From Periplaneta americana (lineage: Eukaryota; Arthropoda; Insecta; Blattodea; Blattidae), in contig NC_091122.1 of NCBI RefSeq assembly GCF_040183065.1, positions 153,750,455 to 153,814,454 on the forward strand: DNA of 64,000 bases, read 5' to 3'. The translations under genes and the position numbers were made by a program. Below the pieces are notes generated by a model that was given only the letters and a program-made list of their open reading frames with translations, was not told the origin of the DNA and did not search any database. Positions 1 to 11,230 of the stretch are shown here, piece by piece (positions within the stretch are counted from its first letter, which is position 1; the number at the start of each line of letters is the position of its first letter).

Positions 1-493
1 AAATATCAATTATATTCTTAGTTATATTATCAACACAAATATTTTTGTTTCAATGGAACAGTAGCCTTTGACAATAAATTTTATAATTAAATAACATGCG
101 ATTGACTTGATAGGTGGATTTAATGATCTGCGCATGCGTTCAAAGAATTTTTATCAGAATCATACTAGCTTTATTTTCAAAATTACAATATTTAAAATAA
201 CTTTAAAATGCAATTATTAACGTAATATTAATAACTAGATATTTATATAATCGTTACTTAAAAATATAAATGTTGATTTGGTTCACAACAGTAAGTCCAC
301 GGACTACGCGTTACTTCCGCAAAAGAAAATAGTCCCTTTATTTTACGTATTAATTAATATTAAATATTGTATGGTACTCTTAAAAATACTTCATTATTTA
401 TAAAATTATAAGTTTCTTAAAAATAAATTATTTGTCTTTAATTTACATAACAAAGTTTCCATATAATACACAGTCATATCACTTGCGGCTAAA
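1..493. other. AT-rich sequence upstream of the cyclophilin gene
   Basis: No open frame or repeat is recognisable. The stretch presumably contains the promoter and 5' untranslated region of the cyclophilin gene that starts at 494, but I cannot place a TATA box or initiator with any confidence. Confidence 0.4.
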
Positions 494-1698
494 ATGGCTC
501 ACGCAGCGTTAGGACTTTACCGCCAATCGTGGTCTCGGTGTTCTTTTCAGAGAATCGGCATCGCTAGTGGCTTGCAGTCTGGTTTGTGTGTAGCTGTTCT
601 TCGGAATTTGTCGTCCAAAATGGGTCTCCCAAGAGTATTTTTCGACATGAGTGCCGACGGCCAACCTGTAGGAAGAATTGTAATGGAGGTAAGAAAAAAT
701 TCTTGTTATACTTTCAATGGTATGATTAAAAATAATGTGGTGGCCGTGACACTCCATTGTGATCGTATTTATTGACTGGCAATGGTGCCGGTTTTCGTGT
801 TTAATGTCACATGGCAGAACTAAATTTTGTTGCTCATGAAGTGTGGAATGTAATTTTGAATAAAATCTCTCAGCAGTTTAATGCACAATGTGCGAATAAG
901 TGAAATTTCATTATTGCCACGAGGTTGGCGTCAGTCTGAACGTGAACCCATATCCAAAATGGTGCTTGATTGACTTTCATAATTATGGATAATATAGTAG
1001 ACAAAATCGACTTTTGTAGGAGTAATGCTATTTTTTTTAAGAAAAACTTGATAATTTCGTAATTTATAATTATGTGAATTTTATATTTTCAGCTTCGGAA
1101 TGATGTAGTACCAAAAACAGCCGAAAATTTCCGTGCCTTGTGTACGGGCGAGAAGGGATTTGGTTACAAGGGTAGCACCTTCCACCGCGTTATCCCCAAC
1201 TTCATGTGTCAGGGAGGAGACTTCACTAACCACAATGGCACTGGAGGAAAATCAATTTATGGCACCAAATTCGAGGATGAAAATTTTCAACTGAAACATA
1301 CTGGTCCCGGTACGTGTATTATATTCGAAAGTAAAATAACTGTACTTATAAAATAAGTGGATATAATTTCTTATAGCTATACATTATCTTTGGTTATAGG
1401 AATCCTTTCCATGGCTAACGCTGGACCAAATACTAACGGAAGTCAGTTCTTCATCACCACTGCGAAGACAAGTTGGCTGGACAACAGACACGTTGTATTC
1501 GGGTCCGTTGTAGAGGGAATGGATGTAGTGAAGAAGGTATGTTTTTCAGTGTGGGAATACCGCAAACTTTTGCGAGCGTCTGAAATAACTGATATCGGGC
1601 TAATTCGCTTGATTTTATGATTGCAGTTGGAAAGTTTGGGGTCCCAGAGTGGCAAGACGAGCAAGAAGATCAATGTTGTGGATTGTGGCCAAATCTAA
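494..1698 (+). CDS. Cyclophilin-type peptidyl-prolyl cis-trans isomerase, four exons
   Basis: Cyclophilins catalyse cis-trans isomerisation of Xaa-Pro bonds and bind cyclosporin. Four exons join in frame: 494-688, 1093-1309, 1400-1536 and 1627-1698. Donors are GTAAG, GTACG and GTATG; acceptors are TTTTCAG, TTATAG and TTGCAG. The spliced product is 206 residues. Residues 43-206 align without gaps to human cyclophilin A (165 aa). Visible motifs are FHRVIPNF with the catalytic Arg at about residue 97, MCQGGDF, GSQFF, and [11 protein letters not shown] with the drug-contact Trp at about residue 163. Residues 1-42 are rich in Arg and Ser and lack acidic residues, which suggests a mitochondrial presequence. 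A second AUG in the same exon (620, [10 protein letters not shown]) would give a cytosolic form. Drosophila Cyp1 has a comparable extension. The AUG context at 494 is AAAATGG. The gene symbol is left blank because orthology was not tested. Confidence 0.96.
689..1092 (+). other. Cyclophilin intron 1
   Basis: It begins GTAAGAAA after GAG and ends TATTTTCAG before CTT CGG. It falls between codons (phase 0). No repeat is recognised inside it. Confidence 0.93.
1310..1399 (+). other. Cyclophilin intron 2
   Basis: This 90-base intron (GTACGT...TTATAG) splits a Gly codon in the conserved [11 protein letters not shown] stretch. Splicing restores GGA ATC CTT. Confidence 0.93.
1537..1626 (+). other. 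Cyclophilin intron 3
   Basis: This 90-base intron (GTATGT...TTGCAG) is phase 0. The last exon encodes [14 protein letters not shown] and ends DCGQI-stop. Confidence 0.93.
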
Positions 1699-3390
1699 AC
1701 TATTACTATATATTTTCCTTTCCAATTTATCTGCAGCATTAACATTGTATGACTTTTCCTGTTTTAAACTGCTAATTTGCAATTGGTATAAGAATTGGTA
1801 AAAAAAAAACACCATGACTGCAGTAATTTTGGCACATTGTGGATAGGCAGGCAGTGTATTGAGACCATCATTCCATAACCTAGTTAATTTTCTGTTTAGG
1901 TGGTGGTATGCCAAAGAACTACATAGTTGTAAAAACTGCAACAAGAAAGAAACCTCACAACTGATAGAACTTATCCTAGCCAATACTATTATTAATAGGT
2001 AGTTTTTATGGTTACGAAGAATCCTCAGTGTTTCAAAATGTCGGTAATGATAATCTCTATGTGATATTCAACTTTATATTAGTCTACAATTTGATGGGGG
2101 GATTCGTTTATTTTTTAACAACTTGTAGGTAATTTGTGTTCGAAGTTGCTGTCTTGACTCCCTATGAACTACCTTGCAGTCCCCATGAGTTATGTGCATG
2201 CATATACTAATGAAAGCGATGTTAACTTGGCATTCCTCAGAAGAGTATGTGCTTGATATTGAATGGAGTTTAATTTTTCTATTGCCTTTTGTTCCAATTT
2301 TTTCATATTTCAAAGTCAGTTGAACAAAATAAAAAAAATTAAAGGATGTATGTTCTATCATTTTCGTCCACACCCATCATAAGGTTTACATAATTGCTGA
2401 AGAGGCAGGGGGGAATGTGGGTTTGGGTTGGAGGGGGGGGGAGGAACGTGATAGTGAGAGGGGAAGAGAGTGAAAGTGAGGAGTTTCTCGAGATTTTACG
2501 GCGTGGGAAGGGCATGCATTAGCCATTAGTAGCCAGTTATAATACAGCAGTGTAAACGTGGCAATAACTGGAATCTTCGAGGAGGGGAAGTGCATAATAG
2601 ATATGTTTAACCTTGAGATCACGAAAATTTTCCACTCGTCAGACCATGAGTTAGTACTATCGGAATGCGAAAGAGACGCTGCATTCCGGTAGACAGATCT
2701 GCCATCTATTAAAAGAATTCGCAATTCAACCTCGTGGAGCATGTCGATACTTCAGGTATCGATCGATAAATAATAATTGTGAGAAGTTTAATCTATAACG
2801 TCGTCATGTAACATTTAAACAAAATTTGAACTTAGAACATCTCATGCTATCGTTTGTACATAATACGGATTAGTAATTGTAGACAAGTGGTTCTGATGCA
2901 ATTTACCTATATCGATCGTCACGCTCAGTGTGACGAATGCAAAATTGGAATAAATTATGAATAGCAGATTTACCAATATCGAATAACAGTGATTGTAGGT
3001 GAAGGGAATGAACAAGAAAATACTCTACGTCATAACTGAGAATCAAAGTACATGCAGCTATACGAAAATGCTCTAATACTTGCACACAAACACGAAGTAC
3101 ATATTTCAAAACAATTGGACTACATTTGTCCTCGAAAATAATTTTACAGTAATTGAGAAGTGCTTTTCCTCGAGTTCGTACTGCACTTCACAGACTTGTA
3201 TTGTACAACATTTTTTGCACGATCATCATTTTAAAATTGCAAATACAATATATTTTGCATTGAAAATTTAGAGCAATATTATTCCAAAGCCTTCGCAAAA
3301 CTGCACTGTAATGGTAACTAAGTAACTAAAATTTTCTTTTATTTCACGATGTAACATTTGTGTCAATATTGCTTCAATTTAAAGACACTT
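1699..3390. other. 3' flank of cyclophilin; no gene seen
   Basis: The first part is probably 3' untranslated region. A G-rich tract lies near 2405-2470. Short frames on both strands show no domain or codon structure I trust. Confidence 0.4.
2329..2334 (+). promoter_or_regulatory. Candidate polyadenylation signal of the cyclophilin gene
   Basis: An AATAAA lies about 630 bases after the stop codon and is followed by an A-rich stretch. It is one of several possible signals in AT-rich DNA, so the 3' end is uncertain. Confidence 0.3.
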
Positions 3391-3420
3391 TACCATAGAC
3401 AGTTGCTAACCACTAGGATC
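3391..3420. repeat. Short relic of the CACAGTCTA MITE interior
   Basis: CCATAGACAGTTGCTAACCA followed by CTAGGATC matches the interior of the MITE copy at 41844-42025 (around 41895-41925) with one visible mismatch. Only about 30 bases are recognisable and there are no termini. Confidence 0.5.
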
Positions 3421-4143
3421 ATTTTTAAAAATTTAAAAAGTAACAAGTGCACTGTAATGGATATATTTCAGTATAGTTTTATGTTGTGAAGAATGGTTTC
3501 TCTAGAAACAAGCTTGTGTGGGAATTCTAACGTTCAGGGCCTAACAACAATAACTGTAAATACAAAAAACACGATCGTTCAAAAACATAAATTGCACACT
3601 ACTTCAGTTTTTATTCACAGTCTGCAGAGTATTGCTAGAGGAGTAACTGGATTAAAAGCTGGAAAACCCGTATTAAATTGGTGAGTTGGCTTGCACAGGA
3701 ATGCTGTCAGCTGTGTAGAAGGTGAGTTCGAGTGACATGAAAATAAGCAGGTCATTGTACACATTGTTCAGGAATAAATAACTCGTTTGTTAAATTTTAG
3801 GGTTTGTGTTTATATAGGTGATTCAAAAAGTTATGTCTATACATTGGGCAGTGAAAAGTTGTTGAGATTTGCAACTATATAGGCCTATTAAATTTTGTTT
3901 CTTGCACCTTTTCCGTGGTGTAAATAAATCTAGATTTAAAAATGTTAAATTTTTCTAAACGATATATAGCTTGAAAACTGTCTAATGGGAACAAATTTAT
4001 ATTTAGTCTTACCTGGGTGAACAACTAACAATCAAGTACGGGCCATTATTGAAATAAAATATATATAGTAAAATTATGACTAGTATTCTCATCTCCTAAT
4101 ATATTAATATAACACAATATATTGCATCAGTTAGTACCTCAAT
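3421..4143. other. Intergenic, nothing recognised
   Basis: AT-rich sequence. The 63-codon frame at 3493-3684 has no recognisable motif. Confidence 0.4.
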
Positions 4144-4147
4144 TTAA

Positions 4148-4808
4148 GGGGACACTGCTGAAATTTCCAAGTTCCATATTTTTTAAAGATTCACAATAGT
4201 GAAATTACTACCATAGTTATGAATCTAGAGTCATCAAATTTTGATGGTATATCTGGTTAATAATGACAAATATACGAAATTTCATCAGTCTATGATAAAA
4301 TTGTTTTCATTTTGTAATATTTTATTGAAATAATGAATTGCTTTGCATAAGAAGTCCCTTGCATCACAATTTAAATTATTCTTAACCGATATTCACTTAT
4401 ATGGATCCTTATATACACGTGGTCAAAACTTACTATAGGATTTTGCTGTAAAATTATTCAGTAATTTACTAGAATTTTTTGATTATAAAAGAATAAAAAA
4501 CATTAAACATAAATTTCTAGTAATTTACCAATTCACTGTACAGAAAAACCCAATAGTAATGTTTGTTCTAATTTATATAAAGATCATATTAAGTGAATAT
4601 CAGTTAAAAATTAATGTAAATTGTGGCGTAAGGATTTTTTTTTATATATAAAATCATACAATATTGTATTCAGTTATTAATCAAATACAAACCACTTATC
4701 ATAGAGGGATGAAATTTTGTAAAAGTTATTAACCAGGTACACCAGTGATAAGTTTTGTGAATTTAGCTTTAAAAACCTGGAAGTTAGTAATTTCAGTATA
4801 GTGTCCCC
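4148..4808. mobile_element. TTAA-flanked foldback element, copy 1
   Basis: The body is 661 bases, bounded by TTAA at 4144-4147 and 4809-4812. It starts GGGGACACTGCTGAAATTTC and ends in a close inverted copy, GAAATTACT...AGTGTCCCC. The two halves remain complementary through much of their length. For example, ATTCACTTATATGGATCCTT at about 4390 pairs with sequence near 4590, and the CAGTAATTTACTAGAATTTT stretch at about 4460 pairs with its inverse near 4515. No transposase frame is present, so it is non-autonomous and is identified by structure only. Confidence 0.82.
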
Positions 4809-4812
4809 TTAA

Positions 4813-7315
4813 AATTTTGCATATACACAATGAAACTGGATTGAATACCATAGGTACTTCATACAAAACAAATTATAACACATATAGAATATTGAATAGA
4901 ATAAATAATACATAACCTTCAGTTTTTATAGTTCAAAATCACACTGCACCAAGGCTCCAGGAGCTCAGACTGAAGAGGTAAGAACAATACAGACCAAAGG
5001 TCAGATGCATTATACAAGAAGAGAAGAAATTTGGAAGAAAAAAAAAAAAAGGAAGAGAAAAATATAAATTGTAATTTGTAAAAAAAATTCGAACATCTCT
5101 AGAATAATTAACTAAAAACCGTGCCATAACATTACGAGAATTTTTGTCCTAGCTGTAAAGAGAAGTTTGGGTATTTCTGTACTATTGCGTTACCACTCCG
5201 TAAGGTATGAATATATTTAGGTACTTGGTTTCTATTTGAGTCACATGTATCGTTAACAAAGAAGAAAAATTGAGTGACAACACCAAATTCGCACCGAAAT
5301 CAGGTTGGAAAGTTGCTGTGAAAGCGGTGGCCAACAGAGAAGCAGGATCACATGCATTGCATGTAAGCTTATTTGGTACTGGTAAGTACATAAATAGGTG
5401 GAAAGCAAGTTGTCGTAAAGTCTAGTATCAGTAACAGGTTAGGTAGGTTAGTTCAGGCATTCGTCTTAGTTCAGTCTATAAATGCCTTGCATATGTATAC
5501 ACGTATTTTTGTCCGTAGGTGGGTATGGATATGTCATTTCTTTTTGGTAACTATAAAAAATTAACGAACTTTAAACTATGTGGAAATTTATGAATCTAAA
5601 TTCGGGCAAAATATTACAAAGGAAACATGTCTAAGGCCAATGAGTTTTTTTAATGGAGCCAACCATACTATCAAACATTTATTTATTTTTTTTTTTTTTG
5701 GGTCTAGGGAAAATACTCGTTCATTTACTTTTTTTTTATCCAGAGAAACTACCTCATTTCATGGGGTGATTATTTTTGGTACAAGGTAAGTACAATTTTT
5801 TTTTGTCCCAGATAAAATACTCTTATATTCGCTGATCTAACACGCAACTCATTTCGACTTAATTTTGCGCCATCTACTAAGCTAGCCTACACTAAACTAG
5901 CCTCTTGCGAGAAAAATAAATTAACAATGAAATAACGCGTATACAGTTTTACCCAGAACAGTAAGGAACTTTTCCGTTCTATTTCGCGTGTAGTGCACGT
6001 CTTTAACTGTACGCCAAATGTTCTGTTTTCTAATATGAAGATGAAAACTTAGAACGTAGGATATGTGACATTCTATTTATTTTACAATAGTGTTGTTACA
6101 AAAACTAGATGATCTCTTTCTACGTTTTGTCCTTCATTGAATTTTATGTCCCTTGAAGAAAACCTCAGTTTCAAAGTATTTTATGATTAGATGAGCTTTT
6201 TTCTATTGTTATTCGAATATTAAGTTAATATAGAATGTAATTATTAGAGGTCATTATCGCTTCTGATTTATTTTATGGAGAAGAAAATGAACAGTTGAAA
6301 GCAACGTCGACTGTTATGACTACACGATCGTTCTAATTGGTGCACCAACACTACAATATTTCAGTTAAATTTGTTTTGAGTATATTTCTATGAAATGCAT
6401 TTAGAGATAGTTTTTATTAACAACATTTAATGAAGAGATGAGAGAAACAGACATTCAACTGATGAAATAAAAGAATTTTACACATTTTTACGATGAAAGT
6501 TGCAGTGCTTTTTATATGTAGGCCTACTCTTTAATGAGGGATTGAGAATTGCACGTTCATGTGAAAAGTATTAACTTGTAGTTCTATTCATGTTGAGTAT
6601 ATTTCCATGACGGGAAAAACATTAATTTACCTTAAAGTTTAAAAATAAAATAGCTATACCAATCATTATGCTAATGAGTGATGCAGGAATATATCTCAAT
6701 ATGAAAAGTTAAGAGGGTAACTAGCAGTAAGTCAATATTATCGATCGCCGACTCATGGTGTCAAAAGTTCTATGTCGATAATTGTGTTCTTATTTCTTCT
6801 TCCTAAAATCATGTAACATTAAATTCACACGCCACCTCCGTTCCTCCTCCCTTCCCAACTACTGATCGAAGTCATTTTTCCTCGTATCGATCACTAATGC
6901 CAGAACAGTTTGGTTTCTTGTATTGTCGAGTTTAGCCGAAAATTCGAAAATCAAAATATATGTTAAACGTTTTATAGCGTCAGCTTTTAATCGATTCAAT
7001 GTACAGGTATATATTGAAACTTTTTCGGTTAAATCAGCTAATTTATTATTGTTTTACACCAACTGACGTAACTGAAGCATTTTTGAAGGAAGGTAGTGTA
7101 AACATTACTGTACGTCTGAGGGTCTGCCTACCACAACTAGGTATATTATTCCCTTTCATTATTTGGCAGATTATTTCGTATAAGCCAGTGTTTAGAGACA
7201 TTACACGTTTACCTACACTTTTCACTAATTGCATTAATTGGATTCACCGGAGAGGGTTTTATGCGTACTGAGTAAAAAATGTAGTTCTATAAATATGGGA
7301 TAGTCAACATTAATT
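4813..7315. other. Long AT-rich stretch without recognised genes
   Basis: It contains poly-T and poly-A runs (5035-5050, 5684-5700, 5725-5737, 5796-5805) and no open frame I can assign. No inverted or tandem repeat was evident by eye. Confidence 0.4.
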
Positions 7316-7329
7316 CACAGTCTAGTATA

Positions 7330-8219
7330 CAGGGTGTTTCAAAAATACGGGGCATAATTTCAGGTATGTATTTCCCACATGTAGACAATCAAAATATTTC
7401 ATTACAACATGTGTCCGGAAATGCTTTATTTCCGAGTTATGGCCTTCACAACATTGAAATTCACCGGAACGTTTTTCTTTCCGCAGGTCGTTGCCGTCAA
7501 AGGAGACATTAAGAGGGCACTCTGACAGTTCATTCCGAGGCGAAGGTTACATTCAGTGTTGTGTAGGCGTTAGGCTGTGCGACATGTATTCAAATCAAGA
7601 GCTGGCAGAGATACACTTCATGTACGGTAAGGCGGACGGCAATGCTGCGCTGGCTCGTCGTTTGTACCAGGAGAGGTACCCACAGCGACAATGTCCAGAT
7701 CGGAAGACATTTGTACGTCTCTATTACCGTCTGTGCGAGTATGGAAAATTTAACTCTCCTGATTTGGGAAGGGGGCGACCAAGATCTACAACTCCAGAAG
7801 TACAGGAGGAGATTCTGGAGGCTGTGAACATGACTCCTTCTATCAGCACACGAAGGGTAGCGTTGCAAGTCAATGTTCCTCATACGATTGTCTGGAGACT
7901 ATTGAAAGAGTATCAATCGGAATCGAATTGTGGCATGTTCTGAGGACATACGCAATACTCCTGGAGTTTGGGATCGTGTTCGCAGGTCAATGAGACATCG
8001 ATGTGAGGTCTGTAATCAAGCAGGAGGTGGACATTTTGAACATCTTCTGTAATGACAACTACCTGCGGAAAGCAAAACGTTCCGGTGAATTTCAATGTTG
8101 TGAAGGCCATAACTCGGAAATGAAGCATTTCCGGACACATGTTGTAATGAACTATTTTGATTGTCTGCATGTGGGAAATACATACCTGAAATTATGCCCC
8201 GTATTTTTGAAACACTCTG
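7330..8219 (+). mobile_element. Internally deleted Tc1/mariner-like element with about 165-bp inverted repeats
   Basis: The termini CAGGGTGTTTCAAAAATACG and CGTATTTTTGAAACACTCTG are flanked by TA at 7328-7329 and 8220-8221. The inverted repeats run about 165 bases at each end. The interior keeps the N-terminal helix-turn-helix of the transposase and a short C-terminal piece, but the DDE catalytic region is missing. It is therefore non-autonomous. Confidence 0.88.
7584..7943 (+). CDS. DNA-binding-domain-only remnant of a Tc1/mariner-like transposase
   Basis: The open frame encodes 119 residues from ATG at 7584. The start MYSNQELAEIHFMYGKADGN and the following ARRLYQERYPQR belong to the helix-turn-helix N-terminal type (the insect DUF4817 type as I recall it) found in many transposon proteins. 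RGRPRSTTPEVQEEILEAV is a linker with a GRPR motif, followed by a second HTH (STRRVALQVNVPHTIVWRLLK). After about residue 110 the frame departs from the family. In the next frame (7942-8052) lies the usual family C-terminus: RNTPGVWDRVRRSMRHRC...GGHFEHLL-stop. The catalytic domain was lost by internal deletion. Whether any protein is made is unknown. Confidence 0.75.
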   Translation: MYSNQELAEIHFMYGKADGNAALARRLYQERYPQRQCPDRKTFVRLYYRLCEYGKFNSPDLGRGRPRSTTPEVQEEILEAVNMTPSISTRRVALQVNVPHTIVWRLLKEYQSESNCGMF

Positions 8220-8388
8220 TATACAGTCACGAAGCTTGAGTTGTGAGGATGCTAGGAACAATAGACTGTGCCTGTACTATTTCGCATTGTCTGTAATGAG
8301 GCAATAGTCGCGATCCTAGTGGTTAGCAACTCTCTATGGATGCGTATTTACTACATTTTGAGCTTCGTAACGTATATACTAAACTGTG

Positions 8389-9484
8389 CTATTTAGCGTA
8401 TTTAAGGTCAACCTGAATGTTTAAAATAGCCTACCCTTCTGTCATGCCTCTTGTTACCAGTTAGTGGGTGTGGAACAATGACGTCATACGCTACTCGAGA
8501 ATGGAAGCGGTATGTTTTGAATGTTGTCTGGCTAAGGTTATTTAGCATCGATAGGATTGGTGACAGATAGCGAGATGAGGCCGACAGTTCTCCATGGGAT
8601 CATCTGGCATTCGCTTTACAGTTAGGAAAAACCTCGTGGAAAAAGAAGAAAAAACAAACTAGGTAATCAGTTCAAGTTGGAATGCAATTTACATCCAGTA
8701 GGCAAACAAGCTACCGCCAGAGCTACGCGGCGCAGGTGGGCCGAAAAAGAGACAGGGAGATAGAGAGAATGTTCTAGCAACTCAGGTAAGTATCTTGTAT
8801 TCTCATACGTAATATAATTAACACAAAAGATCTGTTTTACTGTGCATCCTTGAATACTATTTTTATGCACCGGTACCTGAACTAGTTTTCCTGCCTTATG
8901 GTTGTACTCGCACAACAGGGAAACGGAACATGATCAAGCCCTTTTTCCCCCTTCAAATGATCCCCCTTACTCGAACGTACAATAGCCGTTCCCAACCACG
9001 TTTTAACCCTGAAAGAAGACAAAACTCTGACTGTTAAACGTAGCTGTGAAGCTTGCATGGATATACCGTATTTCTCATACCAACTTGCGAACTACAAAAA
9101 AGAACTTACATGTTCTGCTATGTACAGCAAAGTTAATCATCTGATTTAAGGCTGTTACAATAAACATAAAGTCTTGAAAATTAATATTTATGGAATCTAT
9201 GGTGTATAATGTATTTCAGTTCCCACAGTTATATTTATTTATTTTATTTATTTATTTTTAGATTTAGATATATTCAAATCCAAATAATACAAATATATTA
9301 TAATGAAAGATAAAAGTAGTAGTATATCGAAATGATAGGCGTCCAAATCTTGGATTTAAAATATCGGCATCCTAATCAATTCAAATGAACAAAAAAGAAA
9401 AAGTAAATTAATGTTAGAAAAATACATAATGAAATTTAAAAAAATAATAATATTCTGCGATAAGATGTGGTGTGCGATAAAAAT
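8389..9484. other. Intergenic, locally GC-richer, no gene assigned
   Basis: 8460-8760 and 8935-9010 are GC-richer than the surroundings, and a TTTA-rich patch lies at 9232-9257. The minus-strand frame at 8667-8915 has no recognisable motif. Confidence 0.35.
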
Positions 9485-9760
9485 TTATTGAAAATAAATA
9501 ATATGCACTGAATATTATAAAGATGAATAGAGATGATGATTGATGATGTTCAATGAAGATTTTAAAATGGATGATGCAATCGTCTGAAGAGTCTTTTCAT
9601 GAACCTTTAATTTTATGAGGATCTCCAATGTAAATTTGGGAATTGTTCCTCGCGCACCAAACATAAGTCCAAAGACATTACAATCTTGAATATTATATTT
9701 ATGACTGAGATCGTCACAAAAGCACAACACAAATAATAACAAAAATTAAAGAGAGAAAAT
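9485..9760 (-). pseudogene. 5'-truncated R2-type non-LTR retrotransposon, extreme C-terminus
   Basis: The minus frame reads SHKYNIQDCNVFGLMFGARG then TIPKF...LKSSLNIINHHLY. It closely parallels the ends of the two longer fragments at 25.3 and 38.3 kb (VFGLMFGARGTIP, LKSSLAIISNNLY). Only the region after the endonuclease domain survives. The insertion is 5'-truncated, as is typical of target-primed reverse transcription. Confidence 0.7.
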
Positions 9761-10368
9761 ACACGTTCCTCTTCGTTAAGGTTCCAAATGGTATTTAAAC
9801 TACAGAGTGAATAATAAGTAGGCCCTATGAAATATTGTTAGTAACTCCTTAAATTTTAATTTTACAAAAAAAAAAGTGTTATACAAAAACTGTTGGAGAT
9901 AAACCATACAATATTATACCAGTGTTCGAAAACAGTTAGTTATTCAGACATAGAGGGTGTGACGGTAAACTACTTTCTTTAAATGAACCTTATATTCAAA
10001 TTTACATATTCCGAATCTCCTTTAAATTTTACGTATGAAAGAGTAGAAACTTTATCCATTCTCCTGTTTCTTGTGTCATAACTATTTATTAAGTTGTTTC
10101 GTGAACTTCAAATTTGAGACAAATAAGCAGGTGCGAATTAACGAGGGGGATGAGGGAATTCCCCCCTGTTTGAAAGTTATCCCTCCTTCCCTACCAGGGA
10201 TAACTTCTATCCCTCCCTCAAAATATAATTGTTTTAATACGAGTATATATACTTTATAAAGTATAAAGTAAGCAAAAAAAATAATATTGATGTATTATCA
10301 TCACCAACAAGCTGACAACAATCAATAACTTAGGAATTACACATCTTATTTTAAGCCTGCTCACAGAT
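9761..10368. other. Intergenic, nothing recognised
   Basis: AT-rich sequence. Short frames only. Confidence 0.4.
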
Positions 10369-10372
10369 ATTA

Positions 10373-10451
<79 letters not shown>
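10369..10451. repeat. (ATT)n microsatellite
   Basis: About 27 uninterrupted TTA/ATT units. The minus-strand frame through it is a poly-Asn artefact. Confidence 0.95.
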
Positions 10452-10453
<2 letters not shown>

Positions 10454-10667
10454 CATCAAGAAGCAAGATAAGCTACTCAGTGCAACCAAACTTTGAGTCG
10501 TATCGAATGAGGATAATAATAATTTTATGTAGCCTATGATATTCTCTATCTAGGATTCTATCCCCTCCACCAGAAATCTTAATTTGCACCCTGCAAATAA
10601 GTATGTAAAATCATGTTGAGTAGGCCATAAAACTAAACAAAACACTATGATTAACCAAACTTAATCA

Positions 10668-10745
10668 CAGATGCTCAAAATGAGATCCATTCACAACCAA
10701 AAAATATTCCAGTCTCACGAAAATAGTCCATTGTCTTCCTTACTG
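10668..10745 (-). pseudogene. C-terminal relic of a Tc1/mariner-like transposase
   Basis: The minus strand reads RLEYFLVVNGSHFEHL-stop, which resembles the GGHFEHLL-stop ending seen at 8.05 kb. Neither upstream domains nor termini are visible. The same sequence takes part in a small imperfect hairpin with about 10770-10815. Confidence 0.4.
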
Positions 10746-10810
10746 TTACATGACTGTTCTGTTCCATCTCATATCTAAAATGGACTGTTTTTGTGATAGA
10801 CTGGAATACT

Positions 10811-10842
10811 GTATAGTATATTTAAATAAAATGGAGCACTGG
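10811..10842. repeat. Isolated inverted unit of the 30-bp minisatellite
   Basis: GTATATTTAAATAAAATGGA followed by GCACTGG is the reverse complement of a unit of the tandem array that begins about 390 bases downstream. Confidence 0.75.
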
Positions 10843-11230
10843 TGGATTTCTCTTTATAAAATCATTATATAATCTTGGGCCGAAATTATAACTGTGCCTT
10901 AGAATTGCTTCAGCCTTACATTTTGGTTCAATGAGTGGGAGCGAAATATTATACCTTCTTGTATTGTGATCATGTCGAAAGATATAAACTTAATTTGATA
11001 TTTAAGGTAGAAATTCAAAATAATATATTGGTCGCAGTTGAACAAATTTGTTCAGAAAAATAGTCCTTAGTGGAAAACAACTGCTGTATAATTAAAAAAT
11101 TAATAACAGTAATTGTACAAATAACTATAATTGTAACTATCAACCCATGTGAAATATTTAGGTAAGCCTACCGTATTTTCAACGATCAAAACTTAAAATG
11201 GAATTTTCACGTTAACTACTTATGTGTTAA

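Larger units (their letters stand above)
7316..8388. mobile_element. CACAGTCTA MITE interrupted by a Tc1/mariner-like insertion
   Basis: The MITE is split into 7316-7329 and 8222-8388. Removing 7330-8221 leaves 181 bases that match, in opposite orientation, the intact 182-base copy at 41844-42025. The ends are CACAGTCTAGTATA and ATATACTAAACTGTG, with AAGCTTGAG and TTGAGCTT beside them. The copy's own target-site duplication is not clear. Confidence 0.88.

Noticed and set aside
1615-1983. 122-codon minus frame opposite the last cyclophilin exon
   Set aside because: It overlaps the antisense of a well-supported exon and shows no recognisable motif.
10254-10466. Poly-Asn protein frame
   Set aside because: It is a translation of the ATT microsatellite.
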